In this document: one piece after another, positions 1 to 10,042 of the stretch
Layout of the letters: each line of letters opens with the position of its first letter
Position numbering within the stretch: position 1 is the stretch's first letter
NCBI RefSeq assembly: GCF_963678635.1
Contig: NC_087064.1
Span: 44,081,159 to 44,145,158, forward strand
Length of the DNA: 64,000 nucleotides
Origin: Symsagittifera roscoffensis
Taxonomy: Eukaryota; Xenacoelomorpha; Acoela; Convolutidae
Direction: 5' to 3'
Notes under the pieces: model-generated
What the model was told of the DNA's origin: nothing
Database searches by the model: none
Seen by the model: the letters and a program-made list of their open reading frames with translations, nothing else
Made by a program: the position numbers and the translations under genes

Positions 1-38
1 GCCAGGTCCATCAAATCATCTAAGTTGAAGTTATCCAT
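1..38 (-). CDS. Start of downstream-block first ORF (element F, cut by window edge)
   Basis: An ATG at 38-36 opens a frame beginning M-D-N-F-N-L-D-D-L-M that runs off the window. It lies where element A has its 221-residue coiled-coil ORF (MGDTNELMEF...), at a similar distance after the macro domain and just after a matching splice-acceptor-like signal. This suggests the downstream block is an old part of the family, not private to A. Only 12 codons are visible, so homology rests mainly on position. Confidence 0.4.
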   Translation of the reverse strand, partial: MDNFNLDDLMDL

Positions 39-97
39 TCTCTTTTCGGAATGATTTAAAGATTTGACTCAAGTGAGTAATTAAACGATCAATCAGG

Positions 98-113
98 ATC
101 TGGAAAAGAGGTC
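98..113 (-). promoter_or_regulatory. Candidate 3' splice site before the downstream ORF (element F)
   Basis: On the minus strand CTCTTTTCCAG is followed by ATCCTGATTGATC, with the AG at 101-100, 62 bases upstream of the ATG at 38. Element A has a pyrimidine run, AG and ATCTTGACTGATC in the same place. A polypyrimidine-AG and flank kept in two diverged subfamilies is what a subgenomic splice acceptor would look like. No donor was identified. Confidence 0.45.
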
Positions 114-413
114 ACGAATATCACACTTGTCCGTTTCACCTTAACTTCTTGTTGAAATTTATTTAAAACAGTCAGATAAAAAGATTTTGATCCTAAAAAT
201 TATTAAAATCAATCGGTCTCTAAAATTTTGGAATTCGACAAAGATTGGACAGTCCAAACTTTGGATCTATTCCTAAGATCTTTATTCAGTTGTTCGTGGT
301 CACTAACTCCTTCTTTCCCATGATCCTTATAACATAACACATTCCATAACATAACACACATATCACACACTACACATACTTTAGTATGACACCCTCTTGC
401 ATGTCACCTTAAC
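114..413 (-). other. Non-coding spacer between macro domain and downstream ORF (F)
   Basis: AT-rich, with ACATAACACA-type runs at about 330-385 that resemble the run at 35300-35370 in the equivalent spacer of element A. No ORF of note is seen. Confidence 0.5.
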
Positions 414-884
414 TCAGCCTATACTTAAGTAATATTTCTTATGAAAGCATACTTTTATATTGATATCAGAGAAGATTACGTGTATGAGCGCGTACAGTTC
501 CTGATGATGCAGTCGCCCTCTGTTTGGATCGTACACTGGAAGCGAAAGCTCCTTTACTTTCCTTTCCCCGAGGAAGTCTCTCAATCTCGTCAAGGACAAG
601 ACTGGGTTTTCCGGGTCTACGTGCCGCTTCTCCGTCGCCCGTTTCACTAAGAAACATAAGTATTTTCCCGGTATCTGTGACGCCGCCGGAGGCAAGGCTG
701 CTACGCCCCCTATTCCTGGTCTTTTCTTCAAAAGGAATTCTATGTTTTTATATTTTCTCTCAAAATCTGCCGATAACGCTGTCTTAAAACTCATGTCTGC
801 TGTGATTGCTATCGCACATGTTCTATCTGTGAGTATGAAATCGCTGTCCGTTAGTATTATGCTACTTGAATATTCATTTGACAA
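414..884 (-). pseudogene. Macro (ADP-ribose-binding-like) domain at Pol C-terminus, element F
   Basis: An open frame of 156 codons ending in TGA. The order of blocks fits a macro domain of the small Poa1/TARG1-like type: an opening strand (SDFILTDRTCAIAITAD), an Ala-rich helix followed by an aromatic/basic stretch (ALSADFERKYKNIEFL), a Gly-Gly turn (RPGIGGVAAL), the strand GKYLCFLV, a helix, the strand VKELSLPVYDP with N-R-G, and a last helix-strand (ELYALIHVIFSDINIKVCF). The Gly-rich ligand loop of catalytic macro domains is replaced by F-K-T-A-L, so ADP-ribose hydrolysis is doubtful. It is the downstream end of the element's polyprotein; in F it is cut off from the tail by frameshifts. The assignment is by eye only; an unrelated alpha/beta domain is the alternative. 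Confidence 0.6.
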
Positions 885-1813
885 ATTAAAATATGACTCA
901 ACTGCCCTCCCTATGTCCGGTTTCTTTGGGTCTTTGCCTGTTTCTGCTTCTAAATCCCCTGTCTCTCTTGCTATTCTTACTTTTTTTAAAATAAAACTTC
1001 AGTGTGGGTAAGTCCTACCCCCACTCCCCGGACAAAAATCTCGTCTTCCCCGTCGATCGCATACCGGATATCAAGTCGAGGTTGGAGGCCGGAATGAGTA
1101 GTTCGGTCTTCATGTATTTCATGCTTTCGCGATCTACATCTTGAATTGTGACACTGGTCTCCTTTGGGTCCGAATTCAAATCGTTCAGCCACTCCAAGAC
1201 ACGCAGATTCGTCAACTCTTGTTCGTAGGATTGCTGTTGCTCGTCGTCGAATTCTACCTCGGGTTTCGACCGGTCATCGACCCACTCATCGTCGTGATCC
1301 TCGACTATGTCAATGTCCTGTGACACAGTTATTTCTTCTAGACCCACTACTTCTTCCCCTATCTTCTTTAGGTCTATCCTGTCCACTACAAAATCGTTCG
1401 CCGTAAGGGTTATATCATTTACTGGGTCTTGTCCTGTCATTCTGTCGAGTCTGTATCGTGAACGGAAGATTCGGTTCCAAGTTCTTGGGAACCTCCATTT
1501 GTTCAGGGTCTTGCCAGTCCTCTTCTGCGTAGGGTGAAGTTTCATTGTCTGATTCAATCACCTCGTTTGCGTCCAGGTACAGTGGTGTACTTGTTCCTTT
1601 CTCTATGACTTCATTTCCATCGTTCTTTTCCCTGGTGCCCTTCTCATTGACCTCACAAGCAGGGTCCATCATTAGATAATCCCCCTCTTCCATGTCCGCA
1701 GGTATACACCAGTCTTCTGTCGATGGGTTGTGTGGCTTAATGTTTTCGTAATGAGCGGCTCGGCCAGTACTCAGTCTATAAAAGCGTCCCTCCTGGTGCA
1801 CCTCCGTAATCAT
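885..1813 (-). pseudogene. Post-integrase tail of Pol, element F
   Basis: Acidic linker between integrase and macro domain, in at least three frames (1813-1415, 1557-1015, 1192-986). Recognisable pieces shared with the other copies are the segment after NDFVVDRI, the acidic stretch ending in THEQE/SYEQE, LTNLRVLEWL, TIQDVDR, and FVRGVGVGLTHTE, the last of which is encoded by the recurrent TTGTCCGGGGAG DNA motif near 1024-1036. No known domain is seen. It may act as a spacer or protease-processed linker. Confidence 0.65.
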
Positions 1814-1825
1814 GAAGGGTCCCCT

Positions 1826-2800
1826 CTACTTTTTTAGGAGCTTTTTTGTTCCTTTCGGTGGTATGACGTTCTGAAATACCCATACGTATTTCCCTGCCGA
1901 ATAAGCTTTTGCACCAGCTGCCTTCTTGTCAAGTATTTTCCTCTGCCTTGCCTGTGCTTGCTGAGTATTTTGTCTACACAAGTCGTTCAACTCTTGCTGA
2001 CGTCTAATTACATCCCTTACATAGACCTGTGGTGACGTCTTCTTAACCTCATACTCTGGGTAGAATAAAGTCAAGGGCAAAGACTTCTCGTGCCCGGTCA
2101 GCATCATAAGTGGACTAACTCCGGTGGTGGAATTTTGTGTGCTATTGTAAGCTCCCATCACCTAGGGAAGATATCTGTCCCAATCGGTCATGTACCTGGA
2201 ACAATATACCCTTAGCATCGACACTTACCTTCGATTCTGTCTTTCACAAAGCCATTTGTCTGGGGATGGTATGTCGTGGAGTGAGCTTGAGCAACATGTG
2301 AGCGTCTCATTAGCTCTTTCGTGAGTTCTCCTACGAAAGCTGTTCCGTTATCCGATTGAAACGTCATCGGACAACCATGTCTCGCTATCCACGTATTGAT
2401 CAGGTGGTCGCACATCTCTTCTGCTGAGACAATTATGCAGGGCACGGCCTCTGCATATTTCGTGAAGTGATCTATCATGACCAAGACTTGATTATAACCA
2501 CTGTCTGTCATGCATATCTTTTGGTTATCTATCTGCACCACCTCGTTGAATTCAGACGACTCAATCAATTGTAAAAGAAATTGCAAATTCCTTGGATCCT
2601 TGACCTGTTGGCATGACAGACATGCTGTTAACCACTTCTCGCAAGCCTTTTTCATTCCAGGCTTGCGAAGCGCTTCAGTATCCTCTGATATACTTTGTCG
2701 ATCCCCTGATGGCCCATCTGATCATGCGACCTGAATAAGAGTTGTGTCTGATAGAGTTGCGGCAACACTATTGCGTTATACTCGTATAGGACTTTGAATT
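1826..2800 (-). pseudogene. Integrase, element F (catalytic Glu lost)
   Basis: Fragments in several frames cover the whole integrase: the HHCC zinc region (HDQMGHQG, then CLSCQQVK), a first Asp in VVQIDNQK, a second in FQSDNGTAF, and the C-terminal GYY/GPF-side region at 2161-1826. At the place of the third catalytic residue other copies read TNGLVERQN; here it reads TNGFVKDRI, so the Glu is replaced by Lys, and the frame then breaks. The copy cannot integrate by itself. Confidence 0.8.
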
Positions 2801-4470
2801 CATCTCTTCTCTTGCAAGCCACAATCCCGTCCTTGTTCAAATATAACCTTCCCTCTTTCTGCATAAAATACTGTCTCAGAATGCGGTAACTATCTTCCTC
2901 GAGGTCTCTTTTGTCCGGAGAACCATTTTCGATCCACTTTTTCATGTTGCTTCTCATGCGGTCATTTCTCTGCGCTCTTAGAAGATCCGAGAGTCTGTAT
3001 CTCGCCTTCAAGTACGTCTTCATGACCCTCATCTGACTATTCAGCTCATTGGGATGATCCGTATCTTCTTCCATCCTAACGCACCAAATCTTTGCCAATG
3101 GCTGTGTTTCCTGTTCGAATGGCTGAAGATCAGTCCTGACTACTTCTTTTTGTGGCAATAGACTCATCAAACGTTTCGATACCGCTATTGTTTCCAGATC
3201 ATCCGCTGCGTTATCAAAGACTCTCTCACCTGGTACGAGGTAGCGATCACTGTCAGGGTCCTGATATACCGCTCTATCCAGATCCCTTGCACGAGTTTCC
3301 ACTAGTAGTGTGTGGATCGCTAGTTCTGACAGTTCCGATCCTGAGCTCGAGTTCCTGTCTGAGTAGGTGTCAATTCCTGAGTTTCGGGGGATTGTCATCT
3401 GTTGAAGTGTCTGCGACGGAGTCTGCACCATCGCCTGGGTCAGTTCTGTGTTTTCTTCGCATCCATCTGAACTCCCCGGACAAAACTTTGTTCTCCAGGT
3501 CCTGCTTCTCGTCAGGAGCTTTCTCATCTACATCAGACTCCCCGGAAAAACTTCCTTGTCCCGGGTGTTGATCTTGAACTCGCCGGCTCTTTTCACTGTT
3601 CGTCTCCCCGGACAAATAATCTTGCACCAGGTTTAGTTCAACCTTTTCTCCTTCTTTATCCTGGTCCACAAAGGTAACGGTTTTCTTTTGCGTATCGCTC
3701 CCCTGTTCTTTGCGCTCTTAGAAGATCCGAGAGTCTGTATCTCGCCTTCAAGTACGTCTTCATGACCCTCATCTGACTATTCAGCTCATTGGGATGATCC
3801 GTATCTTCTTGCATCCTAACGCACCAAATCTTTGCCAATGGCTGTGTTTCCTGTTCGAATGGCTGAAGATCAGTCCTGACTACTTCTTTTTGTGGCAACA
3901 GACTCATCAAACGTTTCGATACCGCTATTGTTTCCAGATCATCCGCTGCGTTATCAAAGACTCTCTCACCTGGTACGAGGTAGCGATCACTGTCAGGGTC
4001 TTGATGTACCGCTCTATCCAGATCCCTTGCTCGAGTTTCCACTAGTAGTGTGTGGATCGCTAGTTCTGACAGTTCCGATCCTGAGCTCGAGTTCCTGTCT
4101 GAGTAGGTGTCAATTCCTGAGTTTCGGGGATTGTCATCTGTTGAAGAGTCTGCGACGGAGTCTGCACCATCGCCTGGGTCAGTTCGGTGTTTTCTTCGCA
4201 TCCATCTGAACTCCCCGGACAAAACTTTGTTCTCCAGGTCCTGCTTCTCATCAGGAGCTTTCTCATCTACATCAGACTCCCCGGACAAACTTCCTTGTCC
4301 CGGGTGTTGATCATGAACTCGCCGGCTCTTCTCACTGTTCGTCTCCCCGGACAAACAATCTTGCACCAGGTTTCGTTCAACCTTTTCTCCTTCTTTATCC
4401 TGGTCCACAAAGGAAACGGTTTTCTTTTGCGTATCATTCCCCTGTTCTTTCCGTCTGTAAGAACTTCTGG
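2801..4470 (-). pseudogene. RT-integrase spacer with LSGE repeats, element F
   Basis: The polar region that separates RNase H from integrase, present twice because of a 740-bp tandem duplication. It carries SGE repeats (NKVLSGEF, GSLSGESD, DCLSGETN) encoded by TTGTCCGGGGAG-like DNA, followed by a conserved stretch with IHTLLVETR, QDPDSDRYLVPGE and the helical LKARYRLSDLLRAQ segment before the zinc region of integrase. Frame changes occur at 3370-3530. No known domain is recognised. Confidence 0.7.
2971..4450 (-). repeat. Tandem duplication, about 740 bp x 2, in element F
   Basis: 2971-3710 and 3711-4450 are nearly identical; both begin TGCGCTCTTAGAAGATCCGA. A one-base difference in a G run (near 3386 versus 4123) puts the copies in different frames. 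The high identity compared with the age of F suggests a late duplication. Confidence 0.9.
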
Positions 4471-6195
4471 TTAAAACCTCGTGTGTGGTATTGAGGATAC
4501 TAGTTGCTGAACTATTGTCCTACAATCCCTCTCGTTCTCTTTGTGTTGTCGTCTGGACGGCATGATCTTTACCTTCTCACTGAATGTCATGGATGCCACT
4601 GCTGCTGCCCACTCGGGGTCATCTCTGGTCACTTCTCTCTCTAACAATCCACCCAGCATCCCCAACACTTGCGGTGTGACCTGCACCGTTTTATCCAATA
4701 ACGTGAGGCTGTTAATGTTCATGCGAGAGAACCTGCTGGACCAGGTTCGAGCGCAGCAACAGATCCAAAGTCACCAGGTACTTCTTGGATAGGATCTTTA
4801 TCTCGGATGCTTTCTCTACAGGTAACTCAGGATATCCCGGAATTGGATGTCCAGACTTGTCCAACCATCTCGTTAAGGGAAGCGCTTCATAAGTTTCTTT
4901 GTCCAGAAACGAGAATACTTCCTTTATTTCTGCCTGATTGGCCTGCTTCTGTTCCAGTCTCTCATAGAACTCGGTTTTCTTGCTGAGGCTGTCAGCATTC
5001 TGGTATTTGTCACGCATCCTGTGCTCGATTATCATGTGGTAGCCATCTAATCTTACTATCCACCTACCAATATAACTCTGATCCATCGAGTATGTCTTCA
5101 ACCAGGATAACGCCCTGTTGTCCACGCGTAACTTAAAGGTAGCGCTCCCCAAGTATGAGCGGTACTTTTCCACAAATGTGACTACTGCAAACATTTCTGC
5201 TTTTGGTGCACCATATTTCATCTCAGTGTCACTTAACACCTTATTGCCATATGCAATGGGACGGAGAACGGTTCCCCCACTCCATTCTTGCTCCTGATGC
5301 AGTATTCCCGAGATGGCTATCACTGATGCGTCTGTGTCAAGAACATACATGCCCTTTTCAGTAGGCATGCCTAGCACTGGCGCCTCGCACAGTTCCTGAT
5401 TTATGTTCTCAAAGGCCGTTTGAGCTTCATCGCTCCATTCGAATTTCTTCCCTTTGTTGCGCATCAGCTTCTGCATCGGATACATCTTGTCTGCATATCC
5501 TTTTATGAACTCACGGTAATAGTTGGCAAACCCTAGGAAGCTCATGAGCTGTGTGTCCGTTCTGGGAGCCTTCCATGTCAACACAGCTTCTACTGGTTCC
5601 GGGTCCGGCCTCACACCATGCCTGTCCGCCATTCTTCCTAGGTACTTGATTGAATCCCTAAGGATTTCACATTTCGATGGTTTGAATTTCAAGCCTGCTC
5701 TTTCCATGCATCCAAAGACCTCATCGAGCCGATCAATGTGGTCTTCCAGGGTTGGTGTTGCTATGACTACGTCATCCACGTAACACATCACAAGATTCCC
5801 GAGTTCTTTGTCACTCTGGTCAAAGCCTGAGCCATCAGTCTTTGAAAAGTGGCCGTTGCGTTGCACAAGCCGAAGGGCATCCTCTTCCACTGGTTCAACC
5901 CCAACTCACACGCGAATCCGGTCTTTTCTCTATCCTTCTTCCGCAGAGAGACCTGCTAGAAGGCAGACTCCAAGTCCAATGTGGTGAAGAACTTGGCATC
6001 ACCAAGTTTAGAGAGGCTCTCGTCCATTCGCGGTATCGGGTACGCATCTTTTATCGTTACCGCGTTCAAGTAGCGAAAGTCACAACAAAACCTAAGCTGC
6101 CCCTTTTTTTTGCAGTTACTACCCCGCAAGCCCATGGCGATTTCGAGGGTTTTATCATGTCGTATTTGAGCAACATTTCTTTTCCCGCTCGGCAC
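4471..6195 (-). pseudogene. Reverse transcriptase-RNase H, element F
   Basis: The RT begins with LRFCCDFRYLNAVTIKDAYPIPR (6100-6000), continues through LGDAKFFTTLDL and reaches a YVDD box (LVMCYVDDVVIATP, about 5785). RNase H follows with VLDTDASVIAISG, an AEMFAV helix and QNADSLSKK. The Trp of the conserved AFWQV motif is a TAG stop near 5956, and the frame shifts near the fingers-palm border. At the position of the family-wide TAG in the RT, F has AAA (Lys), which gives the ancestral state. Confidence 0.85.
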
Positions 6196-6390
6196 GCCTC
6201 CGATTTATGTGGCGTCATTCGTCTTGCCCCTTCCCTATGGGGAACGGCGCCTTCCTCAAGTTCGATCTCCCTCGCCTATTTTACCTTTTAAGTGTTCTAT
6301 CTCTGGCAAAACCGGTTTGTCAGACTCTAGTTCATGTGACGAGGGGCGTTCCGGAAAATTCGAGCAGCTCGATCAGCAGACCCTTCCGGA
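6196..6390 (-). pseudogene. Pre-RT linker remnant, element F
   Basis: A short remnant matching the region before the RT in element A (41070-40840), including the DNA for the CSNFPERPTE-like segment. It abuts leader sequence at about 6390, which marks the internal deletion that removed gag and protease. Confidence 0.6.
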
Positions 6391-6898
6391 TTGAGCGCAA
6401 ATTAGCATTAACGTGCTTAAATACTCAAACAACCCTACAGTACAAGCCTCACAAACGGGCTACAAAAATGGTCGTAACGATCCTGATTGATATAAATGAC
6501 TGTAACAACAATATATCTATCAACAACCAACGGGAGGGTCGGATCCTTTTTTTTTTTTTACTTTTTTACTGTTTTTATTTTTTTTCGGTTATTGTTTATA
6601 TTTTTGTTTTTCTTGGGTACTATACTACTTTTTGTTTGGTTTTATATATATCTTTAAGTGTTTTTGTTGACAAACCTCTCAGGGAACGAGGGGACGGCCA
6701 ATCCCCCCACCCTTCCTGGAACGTGAATTTTTGGTCCTAACTAGGTTAAAAAGCTATTCACGGTAATTCGGAAGGCTTTCGGGTTCCGAACTACCCTTCC
6801 GCCCCGGCAGTTAGGGCCTATTAAGGGCGTTATTATGAGCATCCGCTCGGCGCGGAGTGCTCGTTAACGGTTCTGCCGGTCATGATGTTAAAAAAGAA
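6391..6898 (-). other. Truncated leader of element F
   Basis: Non-coding. It matches element A's leader at 46720-47296, including a T-rich run (6545-6660) and the segment before the primer site. No ORF is seen. Confidence 0.65.
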
Positions 6899-6916
6899 TA
6901 ACACCCAGGAGCGCCA
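6899..6916 (-). promoter_or_regulatory. Candidate primer-binding site (element F)
   Basis: TGGCGCTCCTGGGTG on the minus strand, 14 bases inside the LTR edge at 6931, the same sequence and spacing as in elements A and B. It would pair with a tRNA 3' end ending in G-CCA. Confidence 0.6.
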
Positions 6917-6930
6917 TAAAAACATCTATG

Positions 6931-7852
6931 TAACATTCGCCCGGAAGTACATATCGACGGAAAATAAAGCTAGGTTCTAAGACGACTGGCCAACGTCTAA
7001 ACAGAGCTCTACATGCTTTTCACCGTCTCTACCAAAGCCAGTTTTTTGATGGTCTTCCTAACATCGGTTCGACAAAAACGTTACTGTTCTCCCGCTTCGA
7101 CCATAACGCTCAAATTAACTTGTTTACACGCAAAATTATTGAGCTCATGGCTGGGTCTCAGTATCCCCAGACCACCAGGTCACTCCTAAAAACAGGGCAA
7201 CTACTACTCATTATATTACTATTGTTTCTGTTAAGTAAATAAAGATCATCATCTCCATCGAAGATGGATCAACCCTTTCCCTCAACTCCTAGCTTCTCAT
7301 CGTCAGAAAATGAATTCACAAGGTAAATAAATTCAATTCAAGACATAACCGGGAATCTAAAAAATTATATAAAACAGTTTCAGTTCAAACCCGAGGCCCC
7401 TCTGGATTCCTGAATCCGGAGAAATAACAGCCTTATCTTCCTTCCGGAAGGCTGCTTTTCCACCCTTCATCGTTGTTGTGATAGGGCCTTGCAACTATTG
7501 TAGCGACACAATCGTTGCAACTCGGAACGGTCTCTCCTAACTCTGCTATTCGTTGTTGATTTTCTATCGCACGTCTCGTAGTTATCACTATCGCAACTAT
7601 TGTTGTTCTGATTTTCTTCTGAATTTCTTCCAAAATGGCGGTTTTTGCCGTTTCTCGGAAGTGCGACTTCTCAGTTCGAATTTTTAAAATTTCAAAATAC
7701 CAGAATATCTTGACCTTCACCGTTTGACTAATCCTCCCAATAACGTCACTTATATCTCAAAACTGTCAATTCGGAAGGTTAGCTGCTAACTATTCGAAAT
7801 CGCCGAATCTGCATTTTTGTCCATTTTGGTCGAATGTCACACGAATGTCACA
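6931..7852 (-). repeat. LTR, element F
   Basis: 922 bp with end sequences TGTGAC...GAATGTTA on the minus strand. It aligns along its length with the element A LTRs (for example the blocks at 7140-7170 and 7255-7310), with many substitutions. On its outer side (7853-7897) it is preceded by a sequence like the 3' end of the internal region, so it may be the shared LTR of a former tandem pair. Confidence 0.75.
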
Positions 7853-7897
7853 TACTCCCTCGACAGCATGATCAATGTCCTCATTGAGTCCTGTGGT
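7853..7897 (-). promoter_or_regulatory. Polypurine-tract-side remnant between two head-to-head LTRs
   Basis: Read on the minus strand this 45-bp piece ends GTCGAGGGAGTA directly before the F LTR. The 3' LTR of element A is preceded by GTCCGGGGAGTA, with further matches upstream (GGACATTGAT). It is therefore the end of another internal region, cut by the B LTR that starts at 7898 on the other strand. Confidence 0.6.
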
Positions 7898-8779
7898 TGT
7901 GCCATTCTGCCAGGCTGGCACAGCGCAACCTTCCGGCGAAACATGAAAAAACGATTAAAGGCCTTTACGACAAAACAGTGCTGCGAAGGAGTGTAGAAAT
8001 ATTCTAGAAGTTTCAATTTTCAAAATTTCGATTGTCGAACGGATATTTCTCAGAAATACAAAAAACGGCCATTTTGACTGAAAAAGGTGAAAAAGTCAGA
8101 ACAACAGCAAATGTAGTGGAAAACAGTCGCACGTTAACACAGAAAAACGAAGCCTCTTATCGTGACAATCACGCACAATAAGACCCTTAGCAGAAGAAGA
8201 TAGTTGGAAGGGAGGCTTCAGTGGGGAAGTAGTGGAGAGCAGTACCCTCCCGTGCTACGAATTGGGAGTAATAACGACGTTATTACAGTGGAAACACGGT
8301 AGCGGAGTCTCGGTCCCCCAGAGACGGATATATGGTGAAAGACTGTAGTAAACTAACTTTTTAGCTACTCTGATGCCATAGACATTTGAATTGACACCGG
8401 TATTGCTTGATATTTTAGAATATGAGTAGCTAGGAAGAGGAAAGTGTCAATCCATCTCCAATGGATTTAATATAGAACTAACACCAAAAACATAGTAAAA
8501 TAGGTTATTCGAGCCGTGTTTTTAAAAGCAATCACGTAGTCTGAGGATTCGAGACCCAGCTATATGGTTGTGTTCGCATGTAAACGAAAGCTGATCAAAA
8601 GTCGTTTGACTGATGGCCTAAAAATAGTAACTTTTTACTTAGCCCTAAACAGACCAGAAAATCAACTGGCAAGGTCGAGACGGTGAAAAACGGGTAAGAT
8701 TAAGATAACTGACGCCTGCCAGTCGTTAATAGGTACTTTTTCTACGCTCCGTCGCTGTGTAGTATTCGGGCGAATGTTA
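7898..8779 (+). repeat. 5' LTR of element B
   Basis: 882 bp, from TGTGCCATTC to GAATGTTA, aligning end to end with 48211-47329. It begins with a 25-bp near-palindrome (TGTGCCA...TGGCACA) and holds the TCTTATCGTG hairpin arm at 8155-8164, whose second arm is mutated here. Confidence 0.85.
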
Positions 8780-8793
8780 CATAGACAATTTTA

Positions 8794-8811
8794 TGGCGCT
8801 CCTGGGTGGGC
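8794..8811 (+). promoter_or_regulatory. Primer-binding site (element B)
   Basis: TGGCGCTCCTGGGTGGGC, 14 bases after the LTR end, identical to the site in element A. Confidence 0.65.
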
Positions 8812-9490
8812 CTGTTAAAGGCATGAGATCATCATGATCAGCAAGCGTTTCAGCGACGAACCCTCCATTCCGGGCGCATGCACGAGTTAGAGGCCTTAAT
8901 GACCTTTATTGTACTAGGGGGAAGGTGCGTACCCTCCGCCTAGTACTATTTAACTTTTTAACTTAGTTAAGACCGAAAAATCCTGGGGCCGGAGAATTAG
9001 GCGGGAAGTCATGAGCCCGCTTGTCCCAAGGTCCCGGGACCAAAAACAATTAAAGAGAAAGCGTAAAACCAAACAAAAATAATGTATAACCAAGAAAAAG
9101 CTAAAAACCAATTTATTTGAAAAGAAAAAAAAGTACAAAAAACAGTAAAAAACAAATCCAAAAAAGACCAAAAACAGTAAAAAACATAAAGGGATAGTTT
9201 AAATGTTATTTTCGGACAAGATGCGATCTGACCTTCTTATTTGTTGTTGTTTCAGATTAATTTATATCATTTCTGATAGAAAGATTGTGTGTTTTGGTGA
9301 CGGGTTGGGCACCCTCCCTTGAGTGTAATTTGAGTTTTTTAAGCACGTTAATGGTAATTTTGCCGGTAACCGGAGGGTAGAGTGGCAAGCTGACCGACGT
9401 GTTCCACACTCAACAGGGGCATCAAGGACAACATCCACAACGACTGTTGGGTATCGTTGAAACAATTTTAGTTACTATTTTGGGTACTAT

Positions 9491-10042
9491 TTCATCAAAA
9501 CTTGCGAGGTGGGTGGCACGATTTGCGCGGACCGATTTTACTCTTCATCGATCACAAGTTTCCGAGTTAAGGGTCTTAATTCGGGTATTTTGGTTCAAAG
9601 GAGGTATATTAATATTCATTATTGACTACTAATAGATTATTGTCCCTACTATACATTACTTATCTCCTATTCAGACCCGAGAAACACCCCAGTTTTGTCG
9701 AAAATTACCGATTTTCGACCTAACTGTTGACCCCCAAAATTTTGGATATCCGAGCTTCTCCGAGCTTTCATCAAAACTTGCGAGGTGGGTGGCACGATTT
9801 GCGCGGACCGATTTTACTCTTCATCGATCACAAGTTTCCGAGTTAAGGGTCTTAATTCGGGTATTTTGGTTCAAAGGAGGTATATTAATATTCATTATTG
9901 ACTACTAATAGATTATTGTCCCTACTATACATTACTTATCTCCTATTCAGACCCGAGAAACACCCCAATTTTGTCGAAAATTACCGATTTTCGACCTCAC
10001 TGTTGACCCCCAAAATTTTGGATATCCGAGCTTCACCGAACA
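9491..10042. repeat. 276-bp direct tandem repeat in B leader
   Basis: 9491-9766 and 9767-10042 both start TTCATCAAAACTTGCGAGGT and are almost identical. They lie inside the leader segment that element A lacks. Confidence 0.9.

Larger units (their letters stand above)
1..7852 (-). mobile_element. Element F: diverged, internally deleted LTR retrotransposon
   Basis: Read on the minus strand this copy runs LTR (7852-6931), primer site, short leader, then directly into sequence just upstream of the reverse transcriptase (about 6390), then RT, RNase H, integrase, tail and macro domain, and leaves the window at position 1. Gag and protease are missing, so one internal deletion joined leader to pol. 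Protein-level matches to element A are clear but the DNA is well diverged, so F represents an older or sister subfamily. Many frameshifts and stops make it a dead copy. It is useful as an outgroup: it has a lysine codon where all other copies have a TAG in the RT. Confidence 0.85.

Noticed and set aside
7433-7720. 95-codon minus-strand ORF inside the F LTR
   Set aside because: Not conserved in the other LTRs and without motifs.
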